From Xiphydria camelus (lineage: Eukaryota > Arthropoda > Insecta > Hymenoptera > Xiphydriidae), in NCBI GenBank assembly GCA_963678675.1, contig OY783192.1, positions 21,766,472 through 21,830,471 of the forward strand: a DNA stretch of 64,000 nucleotides, written 5' to 3'. A model generated the notes under the pieces. That model made no database searches, was not told where the DNA came from, and saw only the letters and a list, made by a program, of their open reading frames with translations. This document shows, one piece after another, positions 1 through 11,683 of the stretch; position 1 is the stretch's first letter; each line of letters begins with the position of its first letter. The position numbers and the translations under genes were made by a program.

Positions 1-62
1 TTCTAAGCTTTTTTGGAGAGTATTTAACGTATCAATTTTTTTGGCACTGATTAATATTACGT
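1..62. repeat. terminal fragment of a long-inverted-repeat element
   Basis: The first ~60 bases match, with a few changes, the right arm of the palindromic element at 56046-56587 (shared words TTTTTGGAGAGTATTT and TTTTTTTGGCACTGA). The window edge cuts the rest of the copy. It shows that this foldback family has at least two copies in 64 kb. Confidence 0.6.
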
Positions 63-636
63 TAAAAAAAATCCCGACGAGAGATAGGTGTATTGGAGCC
101 TGGGTCCCCTTGGAATGATCTGCCTTGCACGCTGCTCACTGCGCTATTCAACGATACTTGAGAATAAATTTTCGTTTCGTCTATTTATAGGTATGTACTA
201 TAAACGCGTCTATACACGATCATTTATAAAATTCAATTATTCTTCAATTGAATACTCCATAAAAAGGTGCTTAATTTTATAACACATTTCGAGCGTTTAC
301 AAGAAGTTAGTTTATGAGTAATGTATCATTAATTGTCCAACTACTGCCTTAGGGCTGGGTAAGAAATATACAAAGTTAGCGCTCTCCATCACATTTAAAT
401 GTTTCTTTTATAGTTATCTTACTACTGTTTTGCCATTTTATAGATATAGGCTGCGGTTCATTAAATAAAGATTTTAAACTTTTATTTTAATAGAAGAGAA
501 TTGAACCGAAATGCTTCACTTATTTTACCCATTTTTATATACTTGTGAATTTCTCTGTCACGCCTTCGTGAGACTTCAGCTGAACAGTGATGATTAGATG
601 AAACAATGTCTTATTTTTTTGTCTATTACCAATATT
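63..636. other. no recognised feature
   Basis: AT-rich, no convincing coding signal. Short open frames here (for example about 88-282) have no recognisable composition or motif. I see nothing I can name. Confidence 0.5.
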
Positions 637-1050
637 GACTAGATAGTGGTGAAATAGCTATAACGTAGAAATTTAGACGTGATGGAATGCCATCTTTATC
701 TACAATTTCTTGACGAGCTATGAGGTAGTGGCTGGACAGCAGTGGCTAGATGGAACAATTTAAGTTCACAAGAGTGAAATCTTTGTCTTTCGCGAAGATT
801 GTCTAGATAGTGGTGAGGTGGCTATGGGGTAAAAAGTTGACGAAATGAAGCGTCATTTATATCTAAATTTTCTGAGCCAGCCCTGAGGTAATGGCTAGAC
901 AATAGTAGCTAGAGTGCGATATAACCTCAGGTTTTGTTTGACCAATTTTGACTAGACAGTGGTGAGGTAGTGATGAGTTAATGAATTCAAGTGTCATATA
1001 GCGCCATCTGTAATTCAAGTTTGCTTCCCAGTGATGAGCCTAATAGCAGC
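637..1050. repeat. diverged tandem repeat, ~150-165 bp unit
   Basis: The phrase GACTAGATAGTGGTGARRTRG recurs in diverged form at about 637, 801 and 950 (spacing 164 and 149). Companion words TGAGGTAGTGGCTGGACAG / TGAGGTAATGGCTAGACAA lie between the repeats. The units are too diverged to align end to end by eye. Probably an old minisatellite or the remains of a repeat-bearing transposon. Confidence 0.45.
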
Positions 1051-2389
1051 TAGCTGTCTTATCTAGCTGAAACGAGTTAGCCACTAGCCACAAACTCAGT
1101 ACGCTAAGACACATTTCCACTCGGGTAGGATACAGCTTGAATGCGTAGATCTATTGCTATTCACATTCGGATAAACATATTCCAGTTATGTAGAATCATA
1201 TTCATTTTCAATGCAACAAGTCATAAAACCCTCGTTCGCTAATTCGCAATTCATTCTTTGCTAAAATTCTAATCATACCTGATGATGGTCTTTATTGTAT
1301 TCACTTTTCAGTCACCTTTTTCTGACTATAAAGTCACTAAATTCACTTCTTTGAATAGTGTGTGGTAAATCGCTACCAGCTCTATATCTGTCTCCGCGTG
1401 CGAGATGTTCACGAATCTGTTCCGAAACTGGGCATAGACTACTAGACGTGCGAACCAATATTGGATCGGCAAAACTCCCTACTTACTACCTACTGCATCG
1501 GTTGAGCCACCGGACACTGCAGCGGGTAAGTAAAGCGACTCTGGTCAAGCACTGTTGGTTCGCGCTTTCGACAAAGTCCACGCCCAATTTCGGAGCAGAT
1601 TCTTAAACACCCGTTATATCTCCTATACGCCCCGAATACGAGAGAATGATGATTATTTGGTAGAACCAAAGGAGAACAATTGCTGTCTGATGATCGAGAG
1701 GGAAGAACTAATGGCACAATTCCCGAATGAAAAGGATCTCGTATGTATTTGCGTCGCTGCGGATACTCCAAATCTAGATGGGATCTTGCTGTTCCGTGCC
1801 TATTATTATTATGTGTCCATGTATATTGCGGAAGAGACGTGGAGTCTCTCGAAAAAGCTGAGTTGATTTATCTCTTTCATCCGTGAATAATAGATTCGTG
1901 CTGCGATTAACGAATATGGGCGTTTTCGCGCCGCAACGGCATTAGCGTCAGCGTGGTGCACTTATCGCAAGGAAAATAGAACGGGATATTAACGCCAGAA
2001 TGGTAACATGAACATTTAGCTCTTTCTCGATAAAGATGAGTAAATTTTATTCATGAGAGGTAATATTTTAAAACTTAGGAAAAAAAGGCAGTGAATATAT
2101 AAGGCTTTTATTAGAAGGAGGAGTAGGATTACTCGTGCGTATGTGCCTCTCTACTGATGTACATAGTTTTAAAAAATGTGACTAAATTTTACTCATCATT
2201 ACCGTTCTAGAGTGAAGGCCGGTATCCATAGTCAGAACTTAAAAATAAGTATTGACTTAGTATCGGATTTTGTTTATTTATAAATTAAAATTAACAATAA
2301 AATGCCCGCCTTAAGTAGGCGTATATATTTCTCGCGAAAGGCAAATCGCTCGTGCGATATTAGGACTGAAGCGGAAGAGAAAAGAAGAT
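1051..2389. other. no recognised gene; two weak ORFs
   Basis: Overlapping plus-strand frames exist at 1358-1606 and 1555-1866. The second (103 residues) has no motif I recognise and no plausible splice context, so I do not call it a gene. The segment 1980-2390 is AT-rich and unannotated. A purine-rich run precedes the ATG microsatellite near 2390. Confidence 0.4.
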
Positions 2390-4105
2390 AATAATGATGA
2401 TGATGATGATGTTGTTTATTATTCAAAGTAGAACAAATAATATGTGCTCTTGGCAGAGTTCAGTGTACAAGCATAAGTAAGTCCTATAAATACTAAATAC
2501 TAAACTATTCTAATTACTAAATACTAAAAAATACTAATAATAGTTGGGCATGAGATAAAATTCAATTTAAGCACGAGCATGTGAGGTAAAGCAGATGATA
2601 ATAATAATATAGATTGAGATTAAGTGTAAACAGGAGCAAGCTTAAGCGCGTATATAAAATAATGCTAGCGTGATTATGTTTGCCGCGGACAGTGAATTTT
2701 GTCAAGTAGAGTTATCCAGGTTGAATAGCCACTGTTTGGTTCTTGCTTTAAAAGCGCCGGGTGTGAAGACATCAATAATGTCCGGCGGTAAGGAGTTCCA
2801 TAAGTATAGAGCAGATACAGCGAAGGACGACTTAAAGGCCTCAGTCCTATGCATGGGTATGGTGAGGGAGCGATGATGTCCAGTTCGACTTGAGAATCTA
2901 TGAGAGCTGTATGATAGTAGTTCAGTAAGGAACAGTGGCCGATTTGTGGTGATAGTGTTATAAGTAAGCGTGGCGAGGAACAATTTCCTTCGAGACTCGA
3001 TAGTAAGCCAACCAAGTTCACGGCGGTATTGACTAATGTGGGTATCGCGCGGTAATATAAAGATATAGCGAATCTCTCTCCCTTTATTAACTAGTCGTTG
3101 GAGCTTGAGATTGAGAACAGTTCCAACACCATTTAGGGCAACCGTACAGTAGTCTAAATGAGGTAAGATTAAAGCGCTGACCAAGATTTTCCGAAGACTA
3201 AAGTTGTGGTAAGGTCGGAGTCGATGCAGTTGATAGTAGGATCGATTTATTTTTGCAGTGACAAAGCGGACATGCTCTTTGAAGTTGAGTTTGGAGTCAA
3301 TAATCAATCCGAGATTTCTGACCGAGTTGATGAACGGGATGTGTTAATACCATTGGATCCAAGTGGTGGAAGACTGTCGGAATTGATGGAGTTAATGTAG
3401 CGCACATTGCCAAGGATGATCGCTTTAGTCTTGCCAAGATTGAGTTTGAGAAGGTTATTTTGAGCTCAGCGGTCAATACGGAGTATATCTCCGTTGAGTT
3501 TGACTATACATGAGTTTAATTCGTGAGGAGGACAATTCAGATAGATTTGTAGATCGTCGGCGTATAGCAGGCGCTTGGCGTTTTTCATGCTGCTCCCTAT
3601 ATCATTAATAAATAGCGAGAACAAGAGCGGCCCCAGCACTGAACCGTGAGGGACTCCAGCGTTAGTATGCTGCCAACTAGTGAGAGCGCTGTCAGATATT
3701 TTAATGGCTTGAGATCTGCCCTGGAGATAAGACATGAACCGCTCAATAGTCCGATGAGCAAAGCCCACTCGTTGGAGTTTGAGGGCCAGTATGCTGAGCG
3801 ATACAGTGTCGAAGGCTTTTGAAAAGTCAAACAGCACTAAAACAGTGACCTGACGACGTTCCATATTATGCCTAACATCGTTTATAAGTTTTACAAGAGC
3901 TGACTGAGAGCTGTGCCCTGGCCGAAAACCACATTGGTAAGGATCGAGGAGTGAGTTCTGGTTCAAGTAGGTGACTACTTGGTTGTAAATAACCTTTTCA
4001 AATATCTTGCTGTGTGGGTAGTAGAGAGATAGGACGGTAGAGTCGTTCACGGTGGACGGCACAGGAATCTTATTGATAGGCATTATAACCGCTTTTTGCG
4101 GTCGA

Positions 4106-4107
<2 letters not shown>
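2390..4107 (-). mobile_element. CR1-like non-LTR retrotransposon A, 5'-truncated
   Basis: A minus-strand element whose 3' end lies at ~2390. In the element's sense its 3' end reads poly(A)-type signal AATAAA (2415-2420), then a (CAT)n tail (2394-2411). The 5' end is cut inside the reverse transcriptase, exactly where the (GA)n tract 4108-4152 begins. The 3' untranslated part (2421-2701) is AT-rich with repeats of the word ATACTAAAT. The RT resembles that of element D, so A and D belong to the same or sister families. Assignment to the CR1 group of the Jockey superfamily is from RT motif style and the short tandem 3' tail, not from a tree. Confidence 0.8.
2702..4107 (-). pseudogene. reverse transcriptase fragment of element A
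   Basis: The fragment starts inside the RT finger region (KAVIMPINKIP-type motif) and runs through FDFSKAFDTVS, the GVPHGSVLGPLLFSLFIND motif and the catalytic YADD box (tail of motif read at 3553-3564), then the thumb and the C-terminal domain with HLDYCTVALNGVG, RRELGWLTI, SSRTGHHRSL and SLWNSLP-like motifs, to a stop at 2702. Damage: a stop replaces the Trp after LRIDR near 3463, and a one-base frameshift near 3315 separates the YADD half from the C-terminal half. The endonuclease and ORF1 are absent. No activity is expected. Confidence 0.85.

Positions 4108-4152
<45 letters not shown>
4108..4152. repeat. (GA)n microsatellite, 3' tail of element B
   Basis: An uninterrupted (GA)n run of about 45 bases. 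In minus sense it is a (TC)n tail immediately 3' of element B, whose AATAAA signal reads at 4182-4187, about 30 bp upstream. It also forms the 5' boundary of truncated element A. Confidence 0.85.
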
Positions 4153-4156
<4 letters not shown>

Positions 4157-4195
4157 ATTGGTTGATTGATTTATAAAAACATTTATTGTTCAGGG

Positions 4196-4250
4196 TTAAA
4201 CAAATGTTTGTAGCGAGCTACGGGAACAAATGTTTGTAGCGAGCTACATG
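4196..4250. repeat. 27 bp tandem duplication in B 3' region
   Basis: The word ACAAATGTTTGTAGCGAGCT occurs twice in tandem within this interval, close to the 3' end of element B. Confidence 0.75.
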
Positions 4251-4286
4251 GTAGGAATACAAATAAAAATAAAGCAATTAGGCATT

Positions 4287-4760
4287 GAAACGAGCAAGCT
4301 TGACAGAGTAGGTTTAAATAATGCGCTTCACGATAAGCATAGTAAGCATGAAAGGAATACGACTAAAATTATAGTTATGCCTTAAACATTAGAACGAGCA
4401 AGCTTAAGAGAATAGGATTAAATAATAAGTTAGGTTCCCTCACCAGAGTATACGATATGATATAATATAAAATGATAGCGGTTATAACCGCCAACTAGAC
4501 CTGCCTAGGATTAAATGATAGGCTTCACGAGATAGAGGATGGAAGGATTACAACTAAAATCATAACTAAGTATTAAACATTTGAACGAGCAAGCTTAATA
4601 GAATAGGATTAAATAATGAATTAGGCTCCCTCACCATAATATACTATGAGATGATAGCGGTTACAACCACCAATTCGACGTACCTAGGATTAAATAATAA
4701 GCTTCACGTGATCGAGCATGGAGAAGGATGACAATTAAAATCATAGCTAAGCATAAAACA
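4287..4760. repeat. ~190 bp minisatellite in B 3' region
   Basis: Recurring words CGAGCAAGCTT (4291, 4395, 4586) and GGATTAAATRATARGCTTCACG-like (about 4311, 4508, 4688) define 2-3 diverged units of ~180-197 bp. They fill the 3' untranslated part of element B, where other copies keep the C-terminal RT domain. Confidence 0.65.
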
Positions 4761-4768
4761 TTAAAACA

Positions 4769-7083
4769 TTAAGACATTACGTCGGTGTAATCACGAAGCT
4801 GCTCCAGCTGGTAGTAAACAACGTTGACCTTAGACGTAACGTGGGCGATATGTTTGTGGAAATTCAGTTTCAAATCCAAGATTACTTCTAGATTCCTAGC
4901 TGAGGTTACAAATGGAATCTTTTTTTGACCGTCGCCTAAAGGTGGGAGATCATCAAGGCTTATTTGATTGATGAGACGGTTATTGCCTAGAATGATCGCC
5001 TTAGTTTTAAGAAGATTTAGGCGAAGACGATTTCTTGAAGCCCAGTCACTAATAGCTGCGATGTCACCATTAAGTTTCCATATGCACCCAGCCAAATCTG
5101 ATGGCGGGCATGAGGCGTATATTTGGAGATCGTCTGCAAAGAGCAATCGCTTGGCGTACTTTAACGCTGTCCCAATGTCATTGATATATAGTGAAAACAG
5201 AAGAGGCCCCAGAACCGAGCCCTGGCGGACACCAGTATTTGTTGAGACCCAACTGGTGGTAGTTGCACCTTCGATTTTGACCGCTTGTTGCCTGCCCATG
5301 AGGTATGATGCCATCCACTCACAAGCTCGCGTAAAGAATCCTATGTTCCGTAGTTTACAAAGTAGAATATCGTGGGGAACTCTATCGAAAGAAGTCAAAG
5401 AGAATAAGTACAGTGACCTGTCGCCTATCCATACCCAGTCTGACGTCATTGACAAGCTTGACTAGTGCCGTTGTCGTGCTATAGCCAGGGCGAAAGCTGC
5501 ACTGCCACGGGTCCGAGATGGAGAACCTCTTGGTGTAAGCTGAGGTTTGGTTAAAGATAAGCCGTTCTAGCACTTTGCTCAAAGTGGTGAGCAAAGAGAT
5601 AGGACGATAGTCATTAGCTGATTTAGGCGATGCCATCTTATTAATAGGGATAACGATAGCACTTTTCCAGATAGTCGGGAAGTCACAGTCAGCTATTATT
5701 CGATTGTACAGTACGACAAAACAATCCAAGGTGATACCCAGGGTTGGCAAAAGTATCCTCATGTTTAGACCATCAGCTCCTGTGGCGTTCGATTTGGAAT
5801 CCATTACAGCTTTTTTCACGGCTAGGGCCGCAAGAGGCACGAAATCAAACTCAGGCCTCCCAAAGCTAGCGGAACAAAGTCTACGACCGGAGAAGGAGAG
5901 GCACTAATTGACACTTGAGCTAGTGCTAAATTGAGATCTCCGGCAGGAATGGCCAGGGGAGGTGAACTGGAGGGTTTGAGAAGCCCAAGGTTACGTAACT
6001 CCTTCCACATCCCTGCGGGAGACAGGTGGACAAACCTAGGGCGATAGTAGCCCACTCTTGCAGCAGCCATTTAGGCTCGTAGATCATCACGTTGCACTCT
6101 ATAGGCTTGAAGATCACTTTTCCTCTTATTGCGTTGGTAACGATGATAGACGGTACGCAGTGAACGTTGGGCAAGAAGGAGTTCTGGTGTGAGCCATGGA
6201 ATATACTTTACAGTGTTGACAGTTAGTGAAGTGACAGGCGCAATGGAGTCAAGTGTAGCAAAAAAGTTCGCGTAGAAACTGTCGAGGCCGGAATCTATAT
6301 TGGAGGCACTTGTGATTAGAGCCGTCCAATCAGTTTTCGAGAATAGTTCTTGAGCCTCAGGGTGCAGTAGCCTACCAAGCCGACGTGTTTTGATAGTCTT
6401 GGGCGACGGACGAATGTACAGAATCTCAAATTCAGCATGGATGAGGTGATGGCCAGCTCCCATCGGCGTTGCTGATTTACCCCAAGAGGTGACAGAGTCA
6501 GATTCATCAATGATAATTAAATCAAGCCAAGTTTCAGAGCTTCCAGTCACGTGAGTGACACCATGGTCGATAATTTTGAGCGATAAGTCATTCATTAGCG
6601 TTCTATCCATTATCACCTTGTGAGCATAATTTTCCATAGCTGATGAAAGTACAGAGCCAAACTTCACTGGAGTGGTAAATGCGACGTGTGGTGGCCGATA
6701 GACAACTGATGCGAATACTTGTGGCCCTCCAGGGGTGGTAAGTTCACCCATGATATACTCAATCATTTCCACTTTCTCAGTGGTGTTGGATCTGGAGATC
6801 TCCACAACCCCGATAGCGACTCATGGATGTACAGTGCAACTCTACCTCCATGAACGTTCCTATCGTTCCTGAGAATAGTGAATCCGGATAAGTTGACGAT
6901 AGAGTCCGGGATTAAAGGTGCTAACCAGGTTTCAGTCACAGCAATGACACGGTAGGGTAAGTTTATATCTAGGTGAGTTTTGAGTGGGTCCAGATGAGAT
7001 CTAAGTGAATTAGAATTAATGCAGCAGCATCGAAAAGAGTTGGCCCGAGGCGTAGCATTTAAAGAGTGGGCAGGTCCACTACG
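4769..7083 (-). pseudogene. ORF2 of element B: APE endonuclease + reverse transcriptase
   Basis: Read from 7083 downward. The endonuclease start has INSNSLRSHLD and VTETWL, then GGRVALYIHESL (to ~6790), and continues in another frame (6805-6071) with a DLIIIDESD segment and GAGHHLI where many relatives have SDH. A linker follows, with the rest of the interdomain region in broken frames. The RT begins in frame 5840-5382 (KSAIVIPINK, NDYRPISLLTTLSKVLERL, ILFDF) and continues 5455-4769 with TGVRQGSVLGPLLFSLYIND and FADDLQIY (FADD at 5129-5140). The protein stops after YYQLEQLRDYTDVMS, so the ~200-residue C-terminal domain seen in A and D is missing. At least four frameshifts. Certain as an RT relic; clade placement is less sure. 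Confidence 0.85.
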
Positions 7084-8181
7084 TCATTCGTGTTGACTGG
7101 AGTACAGCTGTGCTATTCTTGGAATATCAGCTGGAGAGTTAATGATTTGTACTAGAGCATCATCGGATGCTTTAGCAAATACCGTTGCGTTTTTACACCA
7201 GACGTATTAAAAACCCACCTCCTTCAAAGCAGATTTTGCTGCGTATAGTAGTTTAATTACGTTGGAGGGTAGAAGCTCGTTAACATTGATGTGGGGATCT
7301 CCAGGTTGTCCAGTGCTGAGTTCAGAATGTGAAAGAACTGAGGCATCTAGTTGCGAATACTTGAGGGCCCCGAAACTGCACTTGGCAATCAGTAGTCGTG
7401 AAGCTGTAGCCGGATCCTTACATATCACCGCAAAAGTTGTTTTAACAGCCTCTTCGTCTTCAGGATTTGTCCGATGAGAATCAGCAGAAGTGGCAATATG
7501 CTTTTTCCGCAGAAGTCGTGCACTCACCAGGTTACCAGGACTGACGACAACCTTAGTAGCGGCACCAATGGCTGTGGCAAGCTGGAGCAATGCTTGCTCA
7601 CTGGTACTCGCGAAGAAGAGGCCAGAAATGGCGAGTTCGCAACCATGTTGGCGACCAGTTAGTGCCCGCTGTATACATAGTGCATTGGCGTTATTGGCTG
7701 CAGCGAGTTTAGTGAAACCATCTGGATTATATGATCCAGAGCCACCAGCTACTGACAATTGCCCGACCCGGGTTTCAAGAGCAGTAAATGACTTTTTCAG
7801 CTCCAAATTCTCCTTTGCTAGATTATCGGTAATCGTGGCAAGAGTGTCCGGGATGAGTGAGAGCTAGCCAGTTTTAGTCTTGAGTATAGCCACGTCAGTA
7901 TTCATAGTGTCGATAGTGGCACGGATAGTCGGGAGTTCCTCTAGGAGTGCCTCCTGCCTGGCTTGAGTATTTTTGATATCCTTCAGTACCTCCATGATGG
8001 ACTCCAGCGTGATGTTACCCTGAGTGGTCCTTTTTGGAGGAGGTTTCTGGTAGGCGCCGTCGTCATCGCCTTTCCTATTACGCGAGGTATGACCAGCAGA
8101 TATTGTAGACGTGCGCGAGGGGACGGAGGACTCAGAGCCAATAGGCGAGTTTAAATGAAGTTTGCCCTTAGAACCAGACAT
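7084..8181 (-). pseudogene. ORF1 protein of element B (coiled coil, FP-like C-terminus)
   Basis: Begins at the Met at 8181 with a basic, Ser-rich N-terminus (MSGSKGKLHLNSP, PPPKRTTQ). A heptad-rich helical stretch (IMEVLKDIKNTQARQEALLEEL) suggests a coiled coil. After a stop near 7864 the frame resumes (7806-7207) with a domain containing ARLLRKK, FAVICKDPATASRLL and INVNELLPSNVIKLLYAAKSA. It then reads through a stop at ~7207 into YVWCKNATVFAK, ending at 7084. The INVNE-LL-AK and VWxKNxTVxA pattern resembles the baculovirus FP-type C-terminal domain found in several insect non-LTR ORF1 proteins. Likely role: RNA binding and RNP assembly. Element D carries a clear homologue at 20359-21436. 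Confidence 0.7.
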
Positions 8182-8565
8182 TGTAGTAGGACACTTTAAA
8201 GTTCAAATTTGGAAAACGTCGCCGCTAGTGGGTAGTGAGCTATTAATGTTTGGCGCTAGATGGCAGTGATCGTCAGTCGATAGCACAATGACCCAATTTA
8301 GTCAATCTAGTTGGTAATGGTGTACAGAAACTGAAGACACTAGATGGCAGCACTCGTCGATTCCACTCAAGCTATGCACAAGAGAAGGACGCGGAGGGCC
8401 AGAAATAGACAGCCAAACTAACCTCCAAATGCATTTACAGAAAAGAAATCCAAGTTTCGTGAGCCTCAGGCACCGCACAGCGTAGCAACAGTTACGATAC
8501 AGGAAGATTACAATTTCAGAGCAAGCGGGACACAGAAGCAGAATGCGCCCGGGGGCGAATTGAAG

Positions 8566-8720
8566 CTGGAATAATCAAGAATAATAAAGTTACGAGAAGG
8601 ATTATAATAATAAAGAATCATCATAATGAACAATAATAATAAAGTAACGAGAACAATAATAATAATAATATGATGATGATGATGTAGGGAATGATAATAA
8701 TAATGACGATAATTGATGTC
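8566..8720. repeat. AAT/ATG-rich simple repeat at the 3' end of element C
   Basis: Runs of (AAT)n, (ATG)n and a near-duplicate AATAATAAAGTTACGAGAA / AATAATAAAGTAACGAGAA. Position and strand fit the 3' tail of element C, mixed with its untranslated region. I did not find a clear AATAAA in the right orientation here, unlike elements A, B, D and E. Confidence 0.55.
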
Positions 8721-8825
8721 AATAAAAAAATAAAGTAATTAGGTCTGCAAGCAAGTAAGTAAGCCAGAAAGAGGCAAGCAAATGAGCAAGTGAATAAGTG
8801 ATTAGACATATAGAAAAAAATTAAA

Positions 8826-9650
8826 CTAGTCCTCGGACAGCAGACAGTGCAAAAATCTACTTCTGAAAATTGGTACAGAAGTAGACTCCCTAATAACAGC
8901 CGGAAGCGAATTCCAAAGGGAGGAGGCAGTGACAGCAAAAGATTTCTGACAAACCGTGGTGCGACACACCGGGGCATGCAGATTAGAGACAGGCTCCCGA
9001 GTATAGTGGAGCAGAGGCGAAGTTCTAGAGTGAAACATATCCGCTAAGTAATCGGACGCTCCAGAAGAGCGTACAGAGAAAAACAGAGAGCCAATGAGAT
9101 ATGTGCACCGCCTTCTGTAATCAAGCCAATGAAGGTTACGCCGATAAGGCGTAATGTGCTCGACACGACGAACACCAAAGATAAATCGAATGCACATATA
9201 CACGGCCCTCTGTACCCTCATACACTGTTCATCTGAAATATCTCCGAACAGCGCACCACAGTAGTCCACGTGCAGGAAGATAAAAGCGACTTCAAGCCTC
9301 TTCCGAAGATGGAAAGGAAGGAGAAATCACGGTTTTTCTTCAGTTGAAAAAGAGTAGCATGAATACGCCTTACTACCTCAGAGAAGTGATCGTTCCAGGA
9401 CAAGGTCCTGGAAAACAGCATGCCAAGGTTCCTCACAAATTGGGAATAAGGGAGATCTACACCACTAACCTTAATTTTAGGTAGCAAATCAAAATCAAGA
9501 GAATTGATGAATCTACTTGTACCAAAAATAATGGCCTTAGTCTTAGAAGCATTCAATTGAAGAGAATTATCAGTGGCCCAAGACATTACAGAGGAAGTAT
9601 CTAAACTAATAAGCTTAATGGCCTCATTAAGCTCCGCCGGAGAGCATTGA
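8826..9650 (-). pseudogene. reverse transcriptase of element C, C-terminal half
   Basis: From the transposon junction downward: QCSPAELNEAIKLI, NASKTKAIIFG, VRNLGMLFSRTLSWNDH (9650 to ~9300). A frameshift near 9300 leads to LHVDYCGALFG, HITPYRRNLHWLDYRRR, SSLWNSLPAVIRES and a stop at 8826. These are the RT thumb and C-terminal domain. The upstream half is at 14271-14539. Confidence 0.8.
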
Positions 9651-9653
9651 TAA

Positions 9654-10145
9654 CACAGCTCCACAAAAAAAATCGAAAATTTGTCTCCATCACATCACGT
9701 TCAAGGTCATTTCAAGGATAAATTCTGGAAAAATAGTCAAATCGATTCAAATTATTATTCCTTTATATTTTTGAGGTCGCTGAATCCAAATCCAAGGTCC
9801 GTTTGATCCGAAAGGGTCAAATTCACGGTCATTTCAAGGTCAAATGTATTTATTCTGCCAAAAATGAACGTTTGACTGCAGATTCTGAAAGAACGGGAAA
9901 TTTTACGTCTAGATATGTATTCAATTTTTTTGATAACATAACCCCCAACGTTATTTCAAGGTCACTTCATGTTATTGTACGGAAGGTTTATATGACAATT
10001 GCAAAAATAAGAAAATGTGTCTTCACGGGAATAAACTACTACGTCAATATGTTTTCGAGGTCACTGAGTTAGAATCCGAGATTCGTTTGCCTCTAGTATG
10101 TCAGGGACAAGTTCATTTCAAGGTCAAATCCAGCAATAATTGTTC
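9654..10145 (+). repeat. left long terminal inverted repeat
   Basis: Matches the reverse complement of 13872-14267 with small indels. Shared landmarks are GAACGGGAAATTTTACGTCT, ACAATTGNAAAAATAAGAAA and GTGTCTTCACGGGAATAAAC. Contains the 9-mer TCAAGGTCA four times (9701, 9834, 9956, 10118). The left arm carries ~100 bp extra near 9680-9780. Confidence 0.85.
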
Positions 10146-10590
10146 AACCCAAAAAACCCCAAAGCCATTAAATTCTTAAACTCCATAACCCATAAACCTC
10201 ATAAACCCTTTACCCCATAACGCTGTAAGAAGGAGACTTGTATATCATTAACCTCGAAACTTAGCATGTACGAGTCATATGTGTACTTTAACCACTCAAA
10301 TGATAAATTGCATAACACCATAACCTTCCAACCTCGTGACCGCATAACCTAGTAATTCATTGGCACCGTAGTCGTGTGAGGTAATGATATTTTATGCTAC
10401 ACCCCCCCCCCCCCTACTATCAGCCTAACCCGGGAACAATGACGTGGACGTAGTAGGTTTCTGTTCCCTTGGGGTACTTTTTTAACGTGAGTTCCCCTTG
10501 CCTCTCACTAATAATAAGACCGATAACAACGAATAAAAATAATAAAAATTGAATAAATACTAAAAGGAAAAGGAATAAAAGGAAATTTCA
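10146..10590. other. transposon interior, non-coding
   Basis: Lies between the left inverted repeat and the transposase stop. AT-rich with a CATAAACC/CATAACC-like reiteration (10180-10340) and a C13 run at 10402-10414. No coding signal seen. Confidence 0.5.
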
Positions 10591-11683
10591 TTAGTCCTTA
10601 CTTCGTGTGTGATACCTAACTTGCTTGTCTTCAAACGATCGACGGAGTGAACGTCGCTTATTACTTTTCTTATCCTTCACAACATTTCGTTTCAAACTCC
10701 AGCAATAATCTGCCATCAAATTGACACCCCACGTCCCTTGATATCATTTTTCCATGTCCTTCATGTCTTGATGGCACCTTTCTCCATGTTCTTCACTGAA
10801 GTCACCTAGTTTTTTGTAAAAAAATCGATATATGAATCTAAGAAATGCATTTTAATAGTCATATTGCAACCTAGAACTTGAAATTGTTGTATCATGTCAC
10901 TCACCAGCTTCTTATAATTTGGACTTCTCTTATTTCCAAGGAAATTCTGGTGTACATTGCGAAAACTTATGCATGGAGCTCGCTCCATTTTCGTCATGTG
11001 ATCTGTAAAAGTGACATTGTTAAATAGTTGCCGAATTTTCGGGCCGTCAAAAATACCTGCCTCTAATTTGGCGTCACTGAGAGAGTGTATGCATTTTCTG
11101 CGCAATATATTTAAAACATTCGCCCGACTTATCCAAAGCTTTGATGAACTGAGTCATTAGGCCAAGTTTGAGATGTAAAGGTTGAATTAAAATTTTTGAT
11201 ACATCCACAAGAGGCGATTTCAAAACATTTGGTGATCCGGGTTCTAAAGACATGCGCTCTGGCCATTCCTTCTTTTTATAGTGATTTGATCGATCTCTGC
11301 TGTCAAAAAGACATAAAAAGCAGGGATATTTGATGTTTCCGCTCTGCATCCCGAGAACGATCTCTATCATTTTTAAATCACCACAAAGAGGCCAGCTATG
11401 TGATCAGAGTATTTTACTTTATCAAAAGCTATACTCACGTTATCATAAGATTCTTTCAAGGCTGTTGAATGAGCTATAGGTATCGGAGCTAGAATGTTCG
11501 TGTTGTGGAGTAGTATAGCTTTTAGACTACGGATTGAGGAGTCTATGTAAAGCGCCACTCTTCTGGCTTATATACTCCAGTCTCCAAACTATTAATTAGT
11601 CCGGTGACATTGTCACAATATACTAAATCTAATTTCTTATCCTGTATAAAGAACTTTCTCAATTCTTTCTCACGATTTCTATA
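10591..11683 (-). pseudogene. transposase of the 4.6 kb element, C-terminal part
   Basis: Read from the MITE edge downward: YRNREKELRKFF, LVYCDN, EEWRF, ALYIDSSIRSLKAILLHN, KESYDNVSIAF, then CGDLKMIEIVLGMQSGNIKY, YPCFLCLFDSRDRSNHYKKK, KLGLMTQFIKALDK, AGIFDGPKIRQLF, KNFLGN-like (QNFLGNKRSPNYKKL), IKMHFLDSYIDFF, LGDFSEEHGERCHQDMKDME, MADYCWSLKRN, ending at the stop at 10591. I recognise this order as a multi-copy arthropod and Hydra protein family without a usual name. By analogy with Transib/CMC transposases, the late Glu in SEEHGER preceded by HFL-S-ID could be the catalytic acidic residue (inference). Damage: four or more frameshifts (near 11555, 11390, 11080, 10808) and a stop after DMEK. 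Confidence 0.7.

Larger units (their letters stand above)
4153..8565 (-). mobile_element. CR1-like non-LTR retrotransposon B, near full length
   Basis: A two-ORF element on the minus strand: 5' leader (~8565-8182), ORF1 (8181-7084), ORF2 (7083-4769), a long repeat-bearing 3' region (4768-4153) and a (TC)n tail. ORF1 and ORF2 are adjacent, as is usual for this group. Many frameshifts and a few stops make it inactive. The 5' boundary is placed where the AAT/ATG-rich tail of element C begins and is uncertain by ~50 bp. Confidence 0.75.

Noticed and set aside
1555..1866. 103-codon ORF as a host gene
   Set aside because: No motif, no splice context, tyrosine-run tail encoded by a TAT repeat. Could not be supported.
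4968..5465. 165-codon plus-strand ORF
   Set aside because: It is the antisense of the element B reverse transcriptase. The minus-strand frame carries the recognisable RT motifs.
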